Shown: piece by piece, positions 1 to 11,000 of the stretch
Numbering within the stretch: the stretch's first letter is position 1
Layout of the letters: every line of letters starts with the position of its first letter
Source: Prunella strophiata
Taxonomy: Eukaryota > Chordata > Aves > Passeriformes > Prunellidae
Reading direction: 5' to 3'
Assembly (NCBI GenBank): GCA_036583965.1
Contig: JAZBQD010000030.1
Span: 56,173,551-56,237,550 of the forward strand
DNA: 64,000 nt
Made by a program: the position numbers and the translations under genes
Notes under the pieces: model-generated
Seen by the model: the letters and a program-made list of their open reading frames with translations, nothing else
Database searches by the model: none
Told to the model about the DNA's origin: nothing

Positions 1-1555
1 GGTAAAAATGCACTTTGCTGTGTAAGTGCTACAGGAAGGGAAGGCATTGTGGAAGGGACAGGGCTCACTGCCCTTGATAGCAGTGGTGCAGTGGGACACT
101 GGCCCCTGGCCCCAGCTATAGCTGCCTCCAAGCAGTTCCACACTCTCCCAAGCTGCCACACTACCAGGCTGCCTTATTGGAGTGCTTGTGGAGACAACAC
201 TGGCAGTATGGTTTTCATCAATGTTCCCTTCTGTCCCGTATTAATTCTGAGTGTCTAAACCTGGCCCTACGAATGGTCATACTATAATCTAGCTATATAC
301 TCCATTTTCCAACCAGTGCAGTGCAAAGAACACTGTTTTCCTTTTCTTTATGTTATTTTAAGTTTATGCAAATCCTCCCATTGACTTTATTGGCCATGAG
401 TGGCTCTTGGTGTATATAAGGCATTGCCATAGAACAGCAGACGTGTTATTTGATGTGCCTCTGTTCAACATTTTTGCCATTCTGTGATTAGATTTCTGAG
501 AGCCTTGTTAATCTAGGCCCCTATTAGTTCCCTGGGTAATTGTCTTACAGCATGGTAAGAGGTCTTGTGGAAAACATGAGTCTAGTCAAACTAGTTGAAG
601 ATATGATATGGTTTTCATTTTTTTAAATGGGTATTGTGTGATAATTTCTGAATATGTGCACTGTAACAATGTCTTAGTTTCATCACATCAGAAAGCAAGC
701 TAAAACACTGAAATTTAGAGCTCTGAAATGACAAAGAAAGCAGTTCATGTGGTTAATTTTCTTCTGTTACATAATCAACAGTGTCTGTGTCCTCTGATAA
801 TCAAAATCAACATGTATGCAAATGATTGCTTTTGTTTTAATAAAAAACTCTTTCAAAGACTCTCAGCTGTTCCATAGAGCCATTTAAAGCTATTTGTGAC
901 AAATAGGTAACTTCTGGGATGCAACAGGAACCCTGGGCACCAAATATTTGAAACAGGATCACTGCACTCACTTGGGCTCTGTGTGCTTAAGTAGGAGCAA
1001 CGAAAGGTGTGAATCTGTATGTCAACAAGTATGGAATGGGAGCTTTATTTCCCTGCATGGAAATATGTTAGCTGGTTAGGGCAACACTTCTTCAAGCTGA
1101 GTGGAGCTGAGATGGTTCTCAAGATATTGGAGGCAGATGAACTGATAACATGTTTTGAATCCAGGTGCTGCCACTTATCAGGTATCAGCATCTGTTTCTT
1201 GGAAACCTGTGAAATGAATTTGAAAGCCATGGAGGCGTTGGTGCAGTAATCAGATCAGGCAGTACAGGCAGGGCTGCTGTGTGAATAATCTGCAATAGAC
1301 CAAATAAGGATTTGGCTGAGAAAGGAAGAGGAAAATACTGCAAAATTTTTTTTTCCCTCTTCATCTGTGTGTGTGTGTCAAGAAAGGTGAATAGCTCTCC
1401 ACTTATGATCAAGAAATGTCATCAGCATGGGCCTTGAGGCTCCTCAGCTCACCACCTTTTAGGGAGAGAGTTGATGTTAGCATGCGAGTAATAGATTCTT
1501 GTGAATTGATTGTGGTTTTCAAGTCCTTCCTTCAATGTCTTTAATGTTTCAATGG
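1..1555. other. Unique AT-rich non-coding sequence
   Basis: No recognisable gene or transposon is seen. Open frames here are short (up to about 76 codons), overlap each other on both strands and resemble no family I know. It contains a short (TG)n run at 1366-1378 and a chance-level promoter-like motif cluster at 366-420, listed separately. Base composition and stop density are those of intron or intergenic DNA. Confidence 0.7.
366..420 (+). promoter_or_regulatory. Octamer / inverted CCAAT / TATA motif cluster
   Basis: An exact octamer ATGCAAAT (366-373) is followed by an inverted CCAAT (ATTGG, about 389-393) and a TATA-like TATATAAG (413-420), an order and spacing like that of octamer-driven vertebrate promoters. 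No exon, CpG island or conserved frame follows, and such motifs arise by chance in AT-rich DNA, so this is only a motif observation. Confidence 0.15.
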
Positions 1556-1781
1556 CTTTCAGCTTTAGGTATTAGGAAGAAATACTTTATTGAGAGAGTG
1601 GTGAGACACTGGAACAGGTTGCCCAGAGAGTCTGTGGATGCCCTATCTCTGGAAGTGTTCAAAGCCAGGTTGGATGGGTCAAGTGGAAGGTGTCCTTGCC
1701 CATGGCAGAGGGACTGAAACTAAAATATCTTTAAGGTCTCTGCCAACCCAAACCATTCTATGATTCTATTGTTCTATGAAT
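1556..1781 (+). mobile_element. CR1 LINE, 3' end fragment
   Basis: The sequence matches the 3' region of avian CR1. It has the AGGAAGAAATACTTTATTGA segment, then GGTGAGACACTGGAACAGG, TTGCCCAGAGAGTCTGTGG and a 'ggaagtgttcaaagccaggttggatggg' type segment. It ends in the diagnostic terminal repeats ATTCTATGATTCTATTGTTC near 1757-1778. The copy is 5'-truncated, as is usual for CR1, and carries no reverse-transcriptase coding part. It lies on the plus strand. No target-site duplication is evident, which is normal for CR1. Confidence 0.94.
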
Positions 1782-2159
1782 CCTGGCGACAGCTTTCTCC
1801 CCTTTGGAAACCACATTTGGCCTTGACTGGAGGCTTCCATGGTGATTTGGAGGCGGGGACGCTCTGGCTGCCCACCATGTTCAATTGCAGTGTGGCCCAG
1901 ACCCTGTGTGGCTTGGCATCAGGCTCCAACTGTGACCACTGAGGGGGGAAGATTGTGACAGCAGCCATCTCAATATCACTGCAGAGTAGATAAAGCACAA
2001 CCTGGTTGGCCCTTGGTAATTCAGTACCAGAAGGAAAGCAGAAACATCCCTGCACTTTCAAAACTTCAAAATATCTTGTGTAGAGGGGCTGGGTCAGGAT
2101 GTTTCGGTGCTGGCAAGGCTGAGTTTATCCTTTGATTTTTGTCCTGTGCTAATATTTCT
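1782..2159. other. Non-coding sequence, nothing recognised
   Basis: This stretch follows the CR1 tail. A 95-codon minus-strand frame crosses it and overlaps the CR1 end. It has no recognisable motif and is treated as chance. Confidence 0.6.
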
Positions 2160-2470
2160 CAGGTGGCAGGTACCAGGCTGCAGAGGGGACTGCCCACGGG
2201 TCTGTCAGGGCAGGCCAGGTAGCCAGGGACCATCCCACTGTCCCTTCCAGAATCAGGGCAACCAGGGGGCACCAGGGCAGCCCCAGGCACTGGGCACCCC
2301 TCTGGGGACAGTCCAAGGCTAGGCAGGGCAGGGCTGTGGGGAGCTGGCTGTGGCATCACTAGTTGGGGGTGATGGCCCTGGGGGCTGACATGGGGTCCTG
2401 GGCAGGATGGGGGGAGCCACAGCAGGTGGGCATGATGGAAAGTGAGGTACATAAATGCCCCTGGGGCACT
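2160..2470 (+). repeat. G-rich island with G-quadruplex-forming runs
   Basis: This is a locally GC-rich segment in an otherwise AT-rich window, with many short CAGGGCAG/CCAGGG-like words. Runs of three or more G occur at 2256-2258, 2265-2269, 2275-2277, 2292-2294 and 2304-2307. Further runs are at 2365-2369, 2380-2384, 2392-2395, 2400-2402 and 2409-2414. Successive runs are mostly separated by 4-14 bases, so at least one four-run quadruplex on the plus strand is possible. The opposite strand has an unrecognisable 97-codon proline-rich frame, a by-product of composition. It could be a degenerate minisatellite or a regulatory island. Confidence 0.5.
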
Positions 2471-4847
2471 GGCAGTGCTTTTGTTAATAAGAGGCTTTGT
2501 AATTAGATCACTGTCCTTTTAAAAGCAGAAAAAAAAAAAAGCATACAATGACTTTATTTCAGCTCTTAGCCTATTGACTTGGCATTTCCCCATGGAGGTT
2601 TTGGGGTCTATAAACAAAATTGAACATAAATAGTTCCTGCCACAGAGGTAGGTGGAGAGGACATCTGCGTGGCGACACAGGGAACTGCAGTACAGGGACC
2701 TAGAGGCAATTTTGCTGATGAGTGGTTTTCACACCACTTATCTCAAGACACCTGAGGTGGGAGAGTTGGCTCTGATCCATGCATTGATGGCATGTAGGGA
2801 GAGGGGGATCTTCTGCAAAGGAGCACTTCAAGAAGTGGGAGTTATACATCTTTTCACTTCTCCTGTCCTTTCAGGCCTTGGCTGCCTTGGCTGAAGGTGG
2901 TTCAGTAGAGCTGGCTGTTAAAATTAAGGTGTGTTCTTGAGCTGGCCATGGCACACAGCCTTGGGCAGGCCTCACTCTGCTGTTGCCCCCTCTCCCATTG
3001 CCAGTGCTACCTCTGCTTTGCTTGGGGAATGTTTCCTCCTTTCCTTCTTCCTTAGATGTGGAGAAGATCCTACTCCATACTTCTCAGCATGGACTCTTAC
3101 TGGTTTGGTGGCTCTACACTGTTTCTTGAGAAGGCTTTTGCCCGCAATGACATGAGTTGCAGTCTGACCCTTTTCACTCAGACCTTCCTATGCTCACCGA
3201 CTTTATTCTGCCTGGTCTATTCAAAGTGCTGTGATATCCTTTTTTGCCTTTTTCTGTCCTCCTTGGTACCACTGTTTCTTTAATAGGTTAGATATAAACT
3301 CTCTGTTCTTTGATCCAGGACTTACACATCCTTTCCTCTCAGCATCCAAGTCACCCAAGCCTCCTCGCTTTGCTGTCCAAAGAGTGCAACAATGCCAATC
3401 ATCTCCTTCATCCCCCTGCTCCCTTGTTACATACCCTTCTGTTTATCCCACCTGACACTTTTCTCTGGACTCCTTAAAATGTCTCATTAATTTCTCTGTG
3501 AAGCTCCTGATAAATTGCTAACTGGCTACAGTTAACTTGTTGCCTTCAATAGACTGGTATTTATATGCATCGTGTATTCGATTAGCTGGCACATGAGCGC
3601 GTAAAGCTGGCACACATAAACTCTCTTATTATTCATTCCCGTATGTCACTCCCTCACTCTGTGTTACATTTGCTTGTTATATCTTGTCTTAAACAGAGGC
3701 TGCATGTTCCTCAAGTGAAATACCTGTCTTTGAGTTTGGGGTAGTACAGCACCCAGCATTACGGGCTACTACCTTCCTCCTTTCCTGGGTACTTCTGAGA
3801 AACAAACAATAAGGAGCAACAAGAGCTGGCCAGGGATTGTTGCATGCATCTGTGTTTTTGTCTGAATTTTCGTGCATGCTGTGATGTGTGCTGCATATAA
3901 ATTGGCTTTGAAAAGTAGGCAAACAATATGCTTCCAGACAACAGTGTAAACATTCTGTTGGAAACTGTTTCAGTAGCTATAGCACATGATGTAGCTACAA
4001 TGCATCCCTAAATTTGTACCATGTGGGGTAGAATCACTTTTTCTCCTGTAAATATTTGGTTTCTTTCCCTTCTTTCTTTGCGTTTTTGTCACTGCACAAC
4101 AGTTGCTCCCTGAAAGCCACAGACCAATGGCACAAATGCGAGCCATGTGCAGAGTCTGCAGCCACAACCTGTTTCTCACTGCCAAACAACCTGTTGTTTT
4201 GCAGGACTAGAAGTCCTCCTAATAGGACAAAATGCTTGCTTTGTTGGTGAGCTGGGTTTGGAGAGATGAGAATTAAGGACTTGCAACATGACGGTTTGTA
4301 AAAGTGAGCACGTGCGAGGGTGAATGTGTGTGTCTTCCCCTCTGCTTTCTGGGTTGCTGCCAGTTTGCAAGCTGTCAGCCATGTACAGAGAAGCAAATGG
4401 AGGGAGGGAGGATGCATGGGCAACCCTTCTTTCAGGCCTCCAGGGAATGGCTCCTGCCACTGGCCTACATTCTCCAGTATGTTCGGCCAGGTTGGCTGTA
4501 CTTGTCCTTGGAACACATGTGAAGGCAAATCTGGCTTTAAACCACTGCTCTTCCTCAGCAATGAGGGTGGAAATCGGTGGCTCAGTCCCCAACTCAGCAG
4601 CTTCTAAACTTCCTTAACTTCTGTCTGCTAAGTGTGGTTCCTATGGAGTAACTGGATGCAGGCATATCCCACGTACATCTCTCTGCCTTGGGTCCATGTG
4701 TTATGCTGGAGAGAGAAGGTGTTGGACACCAGTGCTGTACAGCTAGTGGATCTGGTGATGGTGGGAAGTGTCACTGGAAGAAGACATCTGAGTGTACTGC
4801 TTTTGGCTAGAGCTGGGCAAAGGAGGGCAGCATCCTAGACCCAGGTC
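2471..4847. other. Non-coding sequence with long chance frames
   Basis: It holds an A12 run (2529-2540) and a pyrimidine-rich stretch (about 3005-3480) including a splice-acceptor-like TTTCCTCCTTTCCTTCTTCC followed by TTAG, ending at about 3055. The longest open frame of the window is here, minus strand 4034-4561 (175 codons). Other frames of 72-138 codons overlap it on both strands. None resembles a known protein, and simultaneous openness of several frames points to a local lack of stops rather than a gene. Confidence 0.55.
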
Positions 4848-5072
4848 CCAGGAGGTCTCCTTGTCCACCCCTCTGCTCGAAGGTAGGAGCATGTAATGTC
4901 TGAGCTGCCTTTGACAGCTGTTTGTGTAATCTGTTCTTTAAAATCTCTAATGATGGAGATTAGATTTCACAGTCTCCCTGGTGGCCTCTTTTGGCACTTA
5001 ACTACCCTCACAAGTAGGAAATTTTTCATAAACCTTCTCTGCTGAAAATTAAGTGGATTTAAGGACATAAGC
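4848..5072 (-). mobile_element. CR1 LINE fragment, old, reversed
   Basis: Read on the plus strand it follows the reverse complement of the CR1 3' region. It has a 'gacagctgtttgtgtaatctgttctt' type segment, ATGATGGAGATTAGATTTCA, CAGTCTCCCTGG, GCACTTAACTACCCTCACAA and GTAGGAAATTTTTCATA. The terminal octamers are lost, and the similarity fades into flanking sequence at both ends, so boundaries are approximate. This copy is clearly older than the one at 1.6 kb and probably belongs to a different CR1 subfamily. Confidence 0.82.
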
Positions 5073-8000
5073 ATGACTATGTTGCTGAGACCAAAGGCTC
5101 AGCTGCCCCAGCATCTCTACACAGCAGTGGCCAAATAACAGAGGCTTCACAGAAGTGTATAGCAACAGGACAAGGATGCAGTGATAATCCTGCCACTGGA
5201 CTTCTGTAGCCTGAAGTTTGGGAATGTTTTGTTGGTCTGTCTGCAAAAGGTTCAAAGCACAACTCTCTTAACTCTCTTCTGTGTAAGAATAATTTGTGTA
5301 GTGGATAATGCTTTTCATAAAGCTAAAATATCTTCTCTTTTCTAGATAAAGAAAGTCCTGATTCCTGACTCTTCCACCTTGGACAGTTTTTCTAAACCTT
5401 ATAAAGTGTGTGCTGATTCTCATTTCAGTTGACCTACAACACCTTTAATCATATTTTAGGAGAATGGACTGATTACCTGTAATCTCATAGTTTATAACAC
5501 TTTGAACTGGCACCATCTTTTCTATTGCTGATGAGTTTTTGCACAATCTGGTTTGAAAGGAAAGGACTAAGGAGCTGTAAAGAGAAAAAAACCAAGAAGA
5601 CAGGGCTAATACCCTAGCCCAAGCAATATCCTGAACATGGAGAGTCCCATGGCCTGCCTCCTGCAATGGATGCTCATGAATGGTGTGCATGAGATACACA
5701 GGAGCTGCCCTGTAGAGGAACTAGCCTAGCACTTCTTCCTCAGAGAAGTACAGAAGAATTGGGCAAGTCATTATCCCTTAGGGCCCAGGGATATTGCATT
5801 CCTGCTTGCATGGCAATACAGTTTTCAGAGGGAGAATGGAGAATTTTTACCCAAACCCCAGCACCTGTATTATTCTCTGCTGTGCTCTAATGAGAGTTGA
5901 AGGATATGTGGATTTGTATGGGGTTTGGCTCTGACTCCTAGTGTTGCAGTGCCAGCTTACTCTGAGATTTCATTCTTTGGCATTTCCTTCTGGCTGGCTC
6001 AGTGTGTTTGTTGGTTGTTCTGCATCCTCCTGTGAGAAGCTCAGGTCTCTCACAGTATTACGTGGGGAGCTGCAGATATGTCTGTGCCCTGCAGTGCAAG
6101 TCCTTACAGTGACACTTGAGTCACTCAGCTGCAATGATGCAGTTGCCAGTGCCTCTTGGACCAAGGACAGAATCCGCTTTGCTGTCTTTCATTTGGCAGT
6201 ATAGACAGATTCTTGAAGCTGAAACACAGGATTGCTGTTTTAGCAGATGCTAACATGAGCACTTGGCTAGCAGGCTATGCTAATGTGGCTAACTGGCTTC
6301 CAGAGTGCAAGCATTCTGCCACAGAAACGACCCAGCTTGCTTAGAAATTCCTGATGAGCCCCTCAGTGCAGCGTGGCATGGTGCATTGACAGGCAACTTC
6401 CTTAGTGCCCGACACTGCAACAGGGGGTGGGAATAAATTTTGTGCCTTTACCTAGTGAGCTGCAGTTTGGTTAACCTGCTGGGTTCTTGGCTCATTTTAC
6501 ATGCATCTGTGTGACTCAATTAATTAGCTCCTGACCTGTAATCAGGGAGGGCCAAAGAATACTCTGGAAAGACTGAGGTGATGGAAGATTGCTGCCATTG
6601 TCCATGTGATACAAGATCATTGTTGGAAAGATTGATGAAAAGAGCTCAGGTTCTTGATGTTTATGTGGGAAGCACAGACACAAGCTGCTCAAATAATTAT
6701 CATCTGTATTATGAACAGACCACAGAGCATTAACCTGGTCTATTAGTTGCCTATGCTGGAAATACTGTTTTATGTTAGCAAAGCCGAGGTACAAATCCTT
6801 CTTATGCATAATGCAGAACATTTTATACATTTGACAGGAATACAATTTGAAATATTTTGAATGGAAACATTCTCTGCTGAATTGTTTTATTGTGATGAAA
6901 AATACCCCCAAGAAACAGTGACGTTAAAGATGCCGAGTCTTTGGGACTCAGGAAAGTTTGGATGAAAAAATGCAGCTTGATTTAAGATTTTCTGCATCTC
7001 CATTTTGGTCTATTTTAAAGATAAGGAAAAAGGAAAAGATTATTTTGGCTTTTGAAATGGGAATAATAATGGTTAGCTCCTCATAAAGTGGTTTTCCTCT
7101 GTAGGCCACCCAGCCTTTCACTAGCAGTAATTTAACTTGGAAACCTCAATGTGAGGAATGGAAGATATAATAATAATCCTCATATTCATGCAAAATTTCA
7201 TGCCTTTAAAAATGGGGAAGGAGGAAAAATCAGCTGGAAGTTGTGAAAGATCTCTTTATCTGCAAAACATTCCTTTTATAGCTTCTCTTCCTTTGGAGGA
7301 TCTGCAGCTTTCCAGAATGGGGGACAGTCAGGTTTCTGTAGGACAAAAGAAGTGTGTGCACCTGGGCTTTTGTCTACTGAGACTTTTTTCACTTTTGACC
7401 AATATGACTCCCTTAAAAACTTGGGGTGCAGTCTGTGCAGCTTCATCCCATGCCCTGCCCTGCAGGACAGGATCCAGGATGGGGAATGGTACTGTTCCTG
7501 GCATCACCAGCTCCTGGGGATTTCTTAGTGCAAATCTTTGGCAACCGGATTATGTTTTGGAAGTGATTCTTTGATGTCTTCTTATTGAGGGCCTGGGGGC
7601 TTTAACTGTGTGTCTGTTCTCTGCTGCAGATGGGAAGTATTTTCTCTTTTCTGTAGCTCAGAATAATTCCTGCTTTTCCCTTTGTATCAGCTGTAAGAGA
7701 AGTGGCCCAGAGAGATTCAGATGTGCATCTGTAGCACAGAAAAAGGCTCAAGGAGGTTGGCAATTATTTTTCTTATTCTGATCCCTGGAGTGATGTCTGG
7801 AATCTGGGGTGATAGTCATGGCATAAGAGCCTTAAGACAAAAAAGTGGTCTGTTGATTTTTATTTTTATCCAGTGTTAATTCTTCATGTTTCTATATGGA
7901 GAAGTATGAGCAAGGAATGTCTTTCTGTTGCAAAGCAACCTTCCTAAAAGCATTTGAATGTAGTTAGATTCATAAATAAATGGCTTTTTAAGTGCACTTG

Positions 8001-11000
8001 TTCCTCCTGGGAATGGAGGTGGATTCATAAGCAGATCACAGAAATCCATTGTTGCAACCCTCAGGAGAAAAACTGGCACTATGTGTATTGCAAGAAGAAT
8101 AGGTCTGAGTCCAAGTGACACAGGCTGACATACTGGTGAGAGATCCCAGCTCTTTCATGACCAATTCTTGAAGAAATCTGCTTGGAGACCAGAGGCAGTG
8201 AGTGAAGAAACACTGTGTAGATGATCACCAGTACAGCATGGTTCCTCATCCTTGGATAGTTATGAGTAGAGATCTTCTGTTAGTGCATAGCTTCAGCTTC
8301 CAGCATTGGGATTTCTATGCCTCACAGGATATCACATGTATATACTTCCTTTTTTTTTCCCTGATTGGGAAACAGAGTTCCATATGAAATGTGTCTGTAA
8401 AACATTAGCAAGAAGTTTTTCCACTGCCAGCCTATGGTGGGTTTTGGGCTGAATGTCCTAAGTGCTGTGTCCAAGGCAGTCTAAAGATGATATTTACAGG
8501 ATAAAAGTGAAAGTGGTAGGTACAGGTTTGTTATCAAAATGATAGGAGTTTGAATGGTTTGGCTTTGAAAAGCTTTTGGGGGTGAACAAATAACAAGGAC
8601 AGACCACAAGGTTTCTGGACTTTTCAGTTTTCAATGCTTAACCAAAATTTCCTGTAAGTACTTTATTAATTAAGCTTTTACGCATTTTACCCTTAAATAG
8701 TGTGTTTTTATAGCTTGTTCACAGGATTCACAATGTACTTTTGGCCAAGAATTATTTTGTAATATAAATCACACAAGTTTATTTAATACGGTGAAAAATA
8801 CTGTTTGTTAATTGAGGAATGCACTAAACAGGATTTAGCAGTAGCACCTGTGGAGCATTTCCAGGAGTTAATCCTTCACAGTATCTTAATAAGGAATTAT
8901 TAGCAGCCTGCAAAAGGATGAAAAGCATCCTGCATCAATCCACATTGTAAAATTCCTTCTGCTTTGGGGAACAAATTACAAGATAGGTTTTACCATAGGT
9001 ACTAGTGGCATTGACAAGGTCTCAGTTTTACTGCTGAAACAGGGCACTCTAAAGAGCACCGCTTAGTTTTAGACATTTCAGACATGATCAGCAGAAAAGT
9101 GGTTAATGTGCTGAGAGCTGGAAAAGAGATTATGGTTAAATGGAGCAAAAATTGCCATTTTGTACCTGACTCTTCACAATCCTGCCTTCGTTTGCAGCTG
9201 CATTGTGTCATCAAACCATGAGCAATCCATGGGGTTTCAGCTGCATGACTCCCATTAATTTTAATCAGAGTCAGGAGAATAAACTGCTGAGCAAAGCACT
9301 CTGAAAATGTACCCCTCCGTTCTTAACAATTATATTACTCTGCTTTGTGTAGTGGGCAATCTTTAGGAGGCAGAGCCTGAATGCTGAATCATTTCAATAC
9401 CTGCTCTTTGTGCATAATGAAATGAGCACCGTTTGCAGCCTGCTCCCTACTACAGTCAACAACTGATTTCACTACACAAATGTCCAAATGATTGACTTCA
9501 GCATTTCTCTCCATGAAACAGGTACAAATCCTTCAGGAATATATCAGCTGTGTTTTACAGGATGGAAAGACTGTTTAGGAATATTTGGTGATGTCATCCT
9601 TTAATTAAAATAGTTGCCAGGATACTATCAAATTACAGAGGGTAACTGTGACTGTGGCAGTTCTAGTGTTAAAGAGATGAACAAATAACAGCAGTCAGAA
9701 CCAGTGCCATGTGTTTAAAGCTAGAGCAGAAGTCCAGGTGCAAGCTGATATATCCCCACTGCCATATTTCCACGAACTATAGCAGGCATGCACACTCTGG
9801 AATGGTCCATCCAAACAGCCCTGCAGCAGTTAGAGCCTGTGAGATGCTGAAAATCCTCATCCCTCATTAGTGTCACTGACTGAGAGATACTCAGTGCTGC
9901 TCAGAACCACAGATAGGCAGCGAGCACGTAGAGCTGGCATCTAGCCCTCTCACTGTATATGTTTTGTGGCTTTTATGCCCAGGCTCAATTGTTCTGAGTA
10001 AATAACCGCCCTAGTTTACAAATCTGCATTCTGAATAATTTCTTCAGCATTCAAACATGCCCCAACATTTTACATGACCCTCCAAGTGCAGATAAAACCG
10101 CAGAGATTTCCTGTGGGAACTTTAAAAAAACAATAACCACAAACTCCTCTGAAGGACAGATAAAAATGTGGTGAAAGTTTCATTAGCAACAAACTCTAGC
10201 CCTTTTAGCTGCACTGGCAGCCATATTTTTTGTTTGGTGGGACAGTTTTTGCACAGATGTCAAGTTTTGCTACTTGAGGAATGTGAAAATGAGAACAGAG
10301 TTTTCAATGCATTCGGATCAGTAGGCATAATCAGGTCTTAAGACTACCCTTCCTTATCCAGATAAACAGTAATTCTTTACAATGATTTCTGAAGTATACC
10401 ATGTTCACATTTACTCAGACACGCAGTGCTTATAGTGGGAACCATTGAAAAGCGTTGTCCTGCATTATCTGAGGGATTTTGAAGGAAATGAAGCAAATCT
10501 GCTTTACAATACATTGTTCCTGCAAGGAAGGATCTCACAGAATCTAATCTTTCTTTCATTCATTTTTTTTAGTGTAGCCTGCACAAGAGGCAGGCTCTTC
10601 AGCATCATTTGTATGATAATAGCATTGTTTTGTCCCAAATATGGTGCACATCTCAAGGACCTCCATAGTTACATCACAGGGATTGTTCAGTCCAGACAAG
10701 GGGGAGGCAATTGTGGAGGGAACAAGTCTAAACACAGTGAAGTGAATTTCAAATGTTACCGTTAAATCGTTACATTACCTTTTTCGTCTGCCACCAAAGA
10801 GCCTTTTCAGCAAGAGGGACATTTGGCTTCCCATGGAATTTCTGCCAGACCAGTACACACTGAGCTTTTTCAAGAGACTTAGGCTCCTGAATGTCACCTG
10901 TCTGCCTAATCCTGCAACATGAGCTTTAGGCAGTCAATAAATACTTAGCCTCAAAACAGAGTTCCCTTTTAGTGTGCATGGGTAATGAAGGACAAACTTC

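Noticed and set aside
2159..2452. 97-codon proline-rich minus-strand frame
   Set aside because: It follows from the local G-rich composition; no family resemblance.
3030..3155. Possible exon after a pyrimidine-rich splice-acceptor-like tract ending about 3055
   Set aside because: No matching donor and no recognisable peptide; pyrimidine-rich DNA continues well past it, so the acceptor look is likely composition.
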